Origin: Citrobacter tructae
GTDB taxonomy: Bacteria; Pseudomonadota; Gammaproteobacteria; Enterobacterales; Enterobacteriaceae
NCBI RefSeq assembly: GCF_004684345.1
Contig: NZ_CP038469.1
Location: 186,001-250,000 of the forward strand
DNA: 64,000 nucleotides
Reading direction: 5' to 3'
In this document: one piece after another, positions 61,286 through 64,000 of the stretch
Layout: every line of letters begins with the position of its first letter
Numbering within the stretch: position 1 is the stretch's first letter
Translations under genes and position numbers: made by a program
Notes under the pieces: model-generated
Databases searched by the model: none
Seen by the model: only the letters and a program-made list of their open reading frames with translations
What the model was told of the DNA's origin: nothing

Positions 61286-63046
61286 TTAACCGCGTAATTC
61301 ATGTGCCCGTCGGAAGCGACCTTCGTAATCGAAGACCTTTTCACGTACCTGCCAGTACTGGCCTTTCATTCGTGCGACAACGAAATCGGGATGGCGCAAC
61401 AGCGCCTGCTGTACCAGGATATCGGCGGCGGTTATCCAGCGTAAAGGGATGCCGGGCGTTCGGGTGTGCGGGCGAATAAACAGTTGTTCAAATGCAGTGC
61501 GCTGTGCGGGCGTGTGCAAGCGAAAACGTTCGCTGACGTCGGCACCATCCTCGTCATAATAGGTAATTCTCAGCCATTCGCCTTTGTCATCCTGACCATG
61601 TTGTAACGCCATACCGCTACAGCGCAGGACCAGCGCATCCTTGAGCCTGAGCGCCGCTTTCAGCATATCGTCCGGATCGACCAGCACGGTATCGCATTCC
61701 CGACAGCGGCGAGCGGCAATGTCATTTTCTGCATTGCACTGCGGACAGTTTTTAAAACGAAAACGGAAATCACACTGTTCGCGATGACCATCATCATCTT
61801 CAAACCACCCTTGGCAGCGGCGGCCAAAGTGTTCGATCAGCGTGCCATCGGCTGCAGTCTTTCCCCAGAAGGTGTTAGCAAACCCGCAGGCAGGGCAGAA
61901 TACCTGCACCGGGACGTTGTCGCTTTTCCCTTTTGGCGCGCCTACTTCCGGGGAGTACAGATCATGAGGGTTACCTGCGTAGTCGAGAATCAGGCAATCT
62001 GTTTTTCCCGGAGCAAGGCGCAGTCCACGCCCGACGATTTGTTGGTACAGACTGACTGACTCAGTAGGGCGCAGAATGGCGATGAGGTCGACATGCGGTG
62101 CATCGAAGCCGGTCGTCAACACGGCCACGTTGACCAGATAGCGAAAACGCTGGGCTTTGAAGTCTTCAATCAACACATCTCGCTCAGCGCCTGGCGTGTC
62201 GCCGGTGATCAGTGCGGCATCATCAGCAGGCAGCAGGCCAACAATCTCTTTAGCGTGCTCCACGGTAGCGGCGAAAATCATGACGCCTTTACGCGTCTCG
62301 GCAAACTCGACAATCTGGCTGATGATATGCGGCGTTATCCGCTGCTGTTTTTTCAGCTCATGGTTAAGGTCGGCTTCGCTGAACAAACCATTACTCTGTG
62401 CCTGCAGGCGGCTGAAGTCATATTGGACGACCGGCATGTCGAGGCGCTCGGGCGGCGTTAGATAGCCGTGTTTAATCATGTAGCGCAGCGGCAACTCGTA
62501 AATACAGTCGCGAAATAGCGCTTTTTCATCGCCGCGTACCATGCCGTGATAATGAAAATGGTAAATCCAGCCTTTGCCGAGGCGAAAAGGCGTGGCGGTA
62601 AGCCCGAGCAGACGTATGTGAGGATTGACGTGAGTCAGGTGAGTCAGGATTTGCTGATATTGGCTCTCTTCGTCGTCACCAATACGATGACATTCATCGA
62701 CGATGAGCAGGGAAAACTCTCCCTGAAACGCGTCCAAATTACGTGCCACCGACTGTACGCTACCGAAAACCACTTTCCCGTGGCTCTCTTTTTTATTCAG
62801 ACCGGCGGCAAAAATATCGGCTTCAAGCCCCAGTGCGCTGTATTTGGCATGGTTCTGCGCGACCAGTTCTTTTACATGCGCCAGCACTAATACACGTCCG
62901 CGCGCCACGCGTGCCAGTTCGGCAATGACCAGGCTTTTACCTGCCCCGGTTGGCAGAACGATGACCGCAGGCGTGCGGTGGTGGCGAAAATGGTTGAGCG
63001 TGGCATCCACGGCTTCTTTTTGGTAAGGACGAAGTGTAAAAGTCAT
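61286..63046 (-). CDS. radD: DNA repair ATPase RadD (YejH)
   Basis: This 586-residue superfamily 2 helicase-like ATPase acts in double-strand break repair and recombination with RecA and SSB. Walker A is PTGAGKS, the motif II is DECH (LLIVDECHRIGDDE), and motif VI is QIVGRGLRLAPGK. A cysteine-rich zinc-binding region follows (about 385-445, FCPACGF, then CPQCN and CRECD). Length equals E. coli RadD. It is divergent from rsuA. Confidence 0.95.
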   Translation of the reverse strand: MTFTLRPYQKEAVDATLNHFRHHRTPAVIVLPTGAGKSLVIAELARVARGRVLVLAHVKELVAQNHAKYSALGLEADIFAAGLNKKESHGKVVFGSVQSVARNLDAFQGEFSLLIVDECHRIGDDEESQYQQILTHLTHVNPHIRLLGLTATPFRLGKGWIYHFHYHGMVRGDEKALFRDCIYELPLRYMIKHGYLTPPERLDMPVVQYDFSRLQAQSNGLFSEADLNHELKKQQRITPHIISQIVEFAETRKGVMIFAATVEHAKEIVGLLPADDAALITGDTPGAERDVLIEDFKAQRFRYLVNVAVLTTGFDAPHVDLIAILRPTESVSLYQQIVGRGLRLAPGKTDCLILDYAGNPHDLYSPEVGAPKGKSDNVPVQVFCPACGFANTFWGKTAADGTLIEHFGRRCQGWFEDDDGHREQCDFRFRFKNCPQCNAENDIAARRCRECDTVLVDPDDMLKAALRLKDALVLRCSGMALQHGQDDKGEWLRITYYDEDGADVSERFRLHTPAQRTAFEQLFIRPHTRTPGIPLRWITAADILVQQALLRHPDFVVARMKGQYWQVREKVFDYEGRFRRAHELRG

Positions 63047-63198
63047 GGTCTCACTACGGTAGGCAATAACAACGAATAGTATGCCACGAATCTTTTTCTC
63101 TTGAGGGAAGTTGTTAGCCCGCTATACTGAGCGGAAAACGGCTCCACTTTTCGGGCATAACGCTCGATTCCCGTATTGTTACAGGCAAAATCACACTC

Positions 63199-63906
63199 AT
63201 GCGACTTGATAAATTTATCGCTCAGCAACTCGGCGTCAGCCGCGCTATTGCCGGGCGTGAAATCCGTGGTAACCGTGTTACCGTCGATGGCGAAATCGTC
63301 AGAAATTCCGCGTTTAAACTGTTGCCAGAACATGACGTCGAATACGACGGCAATTCACTGGCTCAGCAAAATGGCCCACGCTATTTTATGCTCAATAAAC
63401 CTCAGGGCTATGTGTGTTCAACGGAAGATCCGGATCACCCGACGGTGCTCTATTTCCTTGATGAGCCTGTCGCGCACAAGCTGCATGCGGCAGGGCGTCT
63501 GGATATCGACACCACCGGACTGGTACTGATGACCGATGATGGTCAGTGGTCACACCGCATCACCTCGCCGCGTCACCATTGTGAAAAAACCTATCTGGTG
63601 ACGCTGGAATCACCGGTGGCGGAAGATACCGCCGAACAGTTTACTCGTGGCGTACAGTTGCATAACGAGAAAGATCTGACGAAACCGGCGGTGCTGGAAG
63701 TTATTACACCAACGCAGGTGCGTTTGACCATCAGCGAAGGGCGCTATCATCAGGTTAAGCGTATGTTTGCCGCTGTGGGTAACCACGTTGTGGAACTGCA
63801 CCGTGAGCGAATCGGCGCCATCAAGCTTGATGACGATCTTGCGCCCGGTGAATACCGTCCCTTGACCGAAGAAGAAATCGCCAGCGTTAACTTAACCCCT
63901 CGTTAA
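63199..63906 (+). CDS. rsuA: 16S rRNA pseudouridine 516 synthase RsuA
   Basis: This 235-residue enzyme isomerises U516 of 16S rRNA to pseudouridine. An N-terminal S4 RNA-binding domain (1-50, MRLDKFIAQQLGVSRA) precedes the catalytic domain. Asp102 sits in GRLDIDTTGLVLMT. It is 4 residues longer than E. coli RsuA (231), with an altered C-terminal end. bcr starts 16 bp downstream, so the two are probably cotranscribed. Confidence 0.95.
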   Translation: MRLDKFIAQQLGVSRAIAGREIRGNRVTVDGEIVRNSAFKLLPEHDVEYDGNSLAQQNGPRYFMLNKPQGYVCSTEDPDHPTVLYFLDEPVAHKLHAAGRLDIDTTGLVLMTDDGQWSHRITSPRHHCEKTYLVTLESPVAEDTAEQFTRGVQLHNEKDLTKPAVLEVITPTQVRLTISEGRYHQVKRMFAAVGNHVVELHRERIGAIKLDDDLAPGEYRPLTEEEIASVNLTPR

Positions 63907-63921
63907 TTTCAGGAGCTAAAT

Positions 63922-64000
63922 GTGACCACCCGGCAGAACTCTTCAATTGCCATTGTTTTTATCCTTGGCTTGTTGGCCATGTTAATGCCGTTGTCGATTG
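63922..64000 (+). CDS. bcr: Multidrug transporter Bcr (5' part only)
   Basis: Only the first 26 codons lie in the window. They read TTRQNSSIAIVFILGLLAML after a GTG start, with an AGGAG site at 63911-63915. This is the N-terminus and first membrane helix of the Bcr/CflA drug:H+ antiporter (bicyclomycin, sulfonamide resistance) known to follow rsuA in E. coli. The rest is beyond the window. Confidence 0.88.
   Translation, partial: MTTRQNSSIAIVFILGLLAMLMPLSI

Overview
The window is a 64 kb stretch of an Enterobacteriaceae chromosome. Gene order and protein sequence are very close to the E. coli K-12 region from rhmT through gyrA and ompC to bcr, read here in inverted order. Three features point to a Citrobacter-like genome (inference): an mgtE and sulP pair between yojI and mqo, Thr at GyrA position 83, and absence of inaA/yfaH and of the yfa cluster. 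I saw no frameshifted core gene.

Layout. 1-2.1 kb: rhmT-rhmA, L-rhamnonate catabolism. 2.2-8.9 kb: glpACB facing away from glpTQ, glycerol-3-phosphate use. 9-12.7 kb: nrdAB-yfaE, aerobic class Ia ribonucleotide reductase. 13.1-16.6 kb: ubiG and gyrA, divergent. 16.7-23.9 kb: atoDAEB with its two-component regulators atoS-atoC and a sigma-54 promoter. 24.1-30.3 kb: the Rcs envelope-stress phosphorelay rcsC, rcsB, rcsD. 30.6-32.2 kb: micF sRNA and ompC, divergent. 32.3-36.9 kb: apbE, ada-alkB, yojI. 37-39.6 kb: mgtE and a SulP transporter with overlapping 3' ends. 39.9-42.1 kb: mqo and ecotin. 42.5-54.7 kb: the napFDAGHBC-ccmABCDEFGH supercluster for periplasmic nitrate reduction and cytochrome c maturation, followed by its regulator narP. 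57.4-64 kb: tRNA-Pro(GGG), yejM, yejL, yejK, rplY, radD, rsuA and the start of bcr.

The one clearly accessory part is a roughly 1.8 kb islet between narP and tRNA-Pro (about 55.6-57.44 kb). It is bounded by the intact tRNA-Pro on one side and a diverged copy of that tRNA's 3' part plus its terminator on the other. It contains the first 29 codons of a tyrosine integrase and a three-gene operon: an STM2901-like protein, a DUF1493-like protein and an Hcp-family type VI secretion tube protein. This orphan Hcp cassette is the best candidate for under-described biology here.

The genes link into a few physiological themes. Anaerobic and nitrate respiration: GlpABC, NapABC/GH, Ccm and NarP, with FNR- and NarP-like sites upstream of napF. 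Envelope surveillance: Rcs, OmpC/MicF, YejM. DNA supply and repair: Nrd, GyrA, Ada/AlkB, RadD. Carbon uptake: Rhm, Glp, Ato, Mqo.
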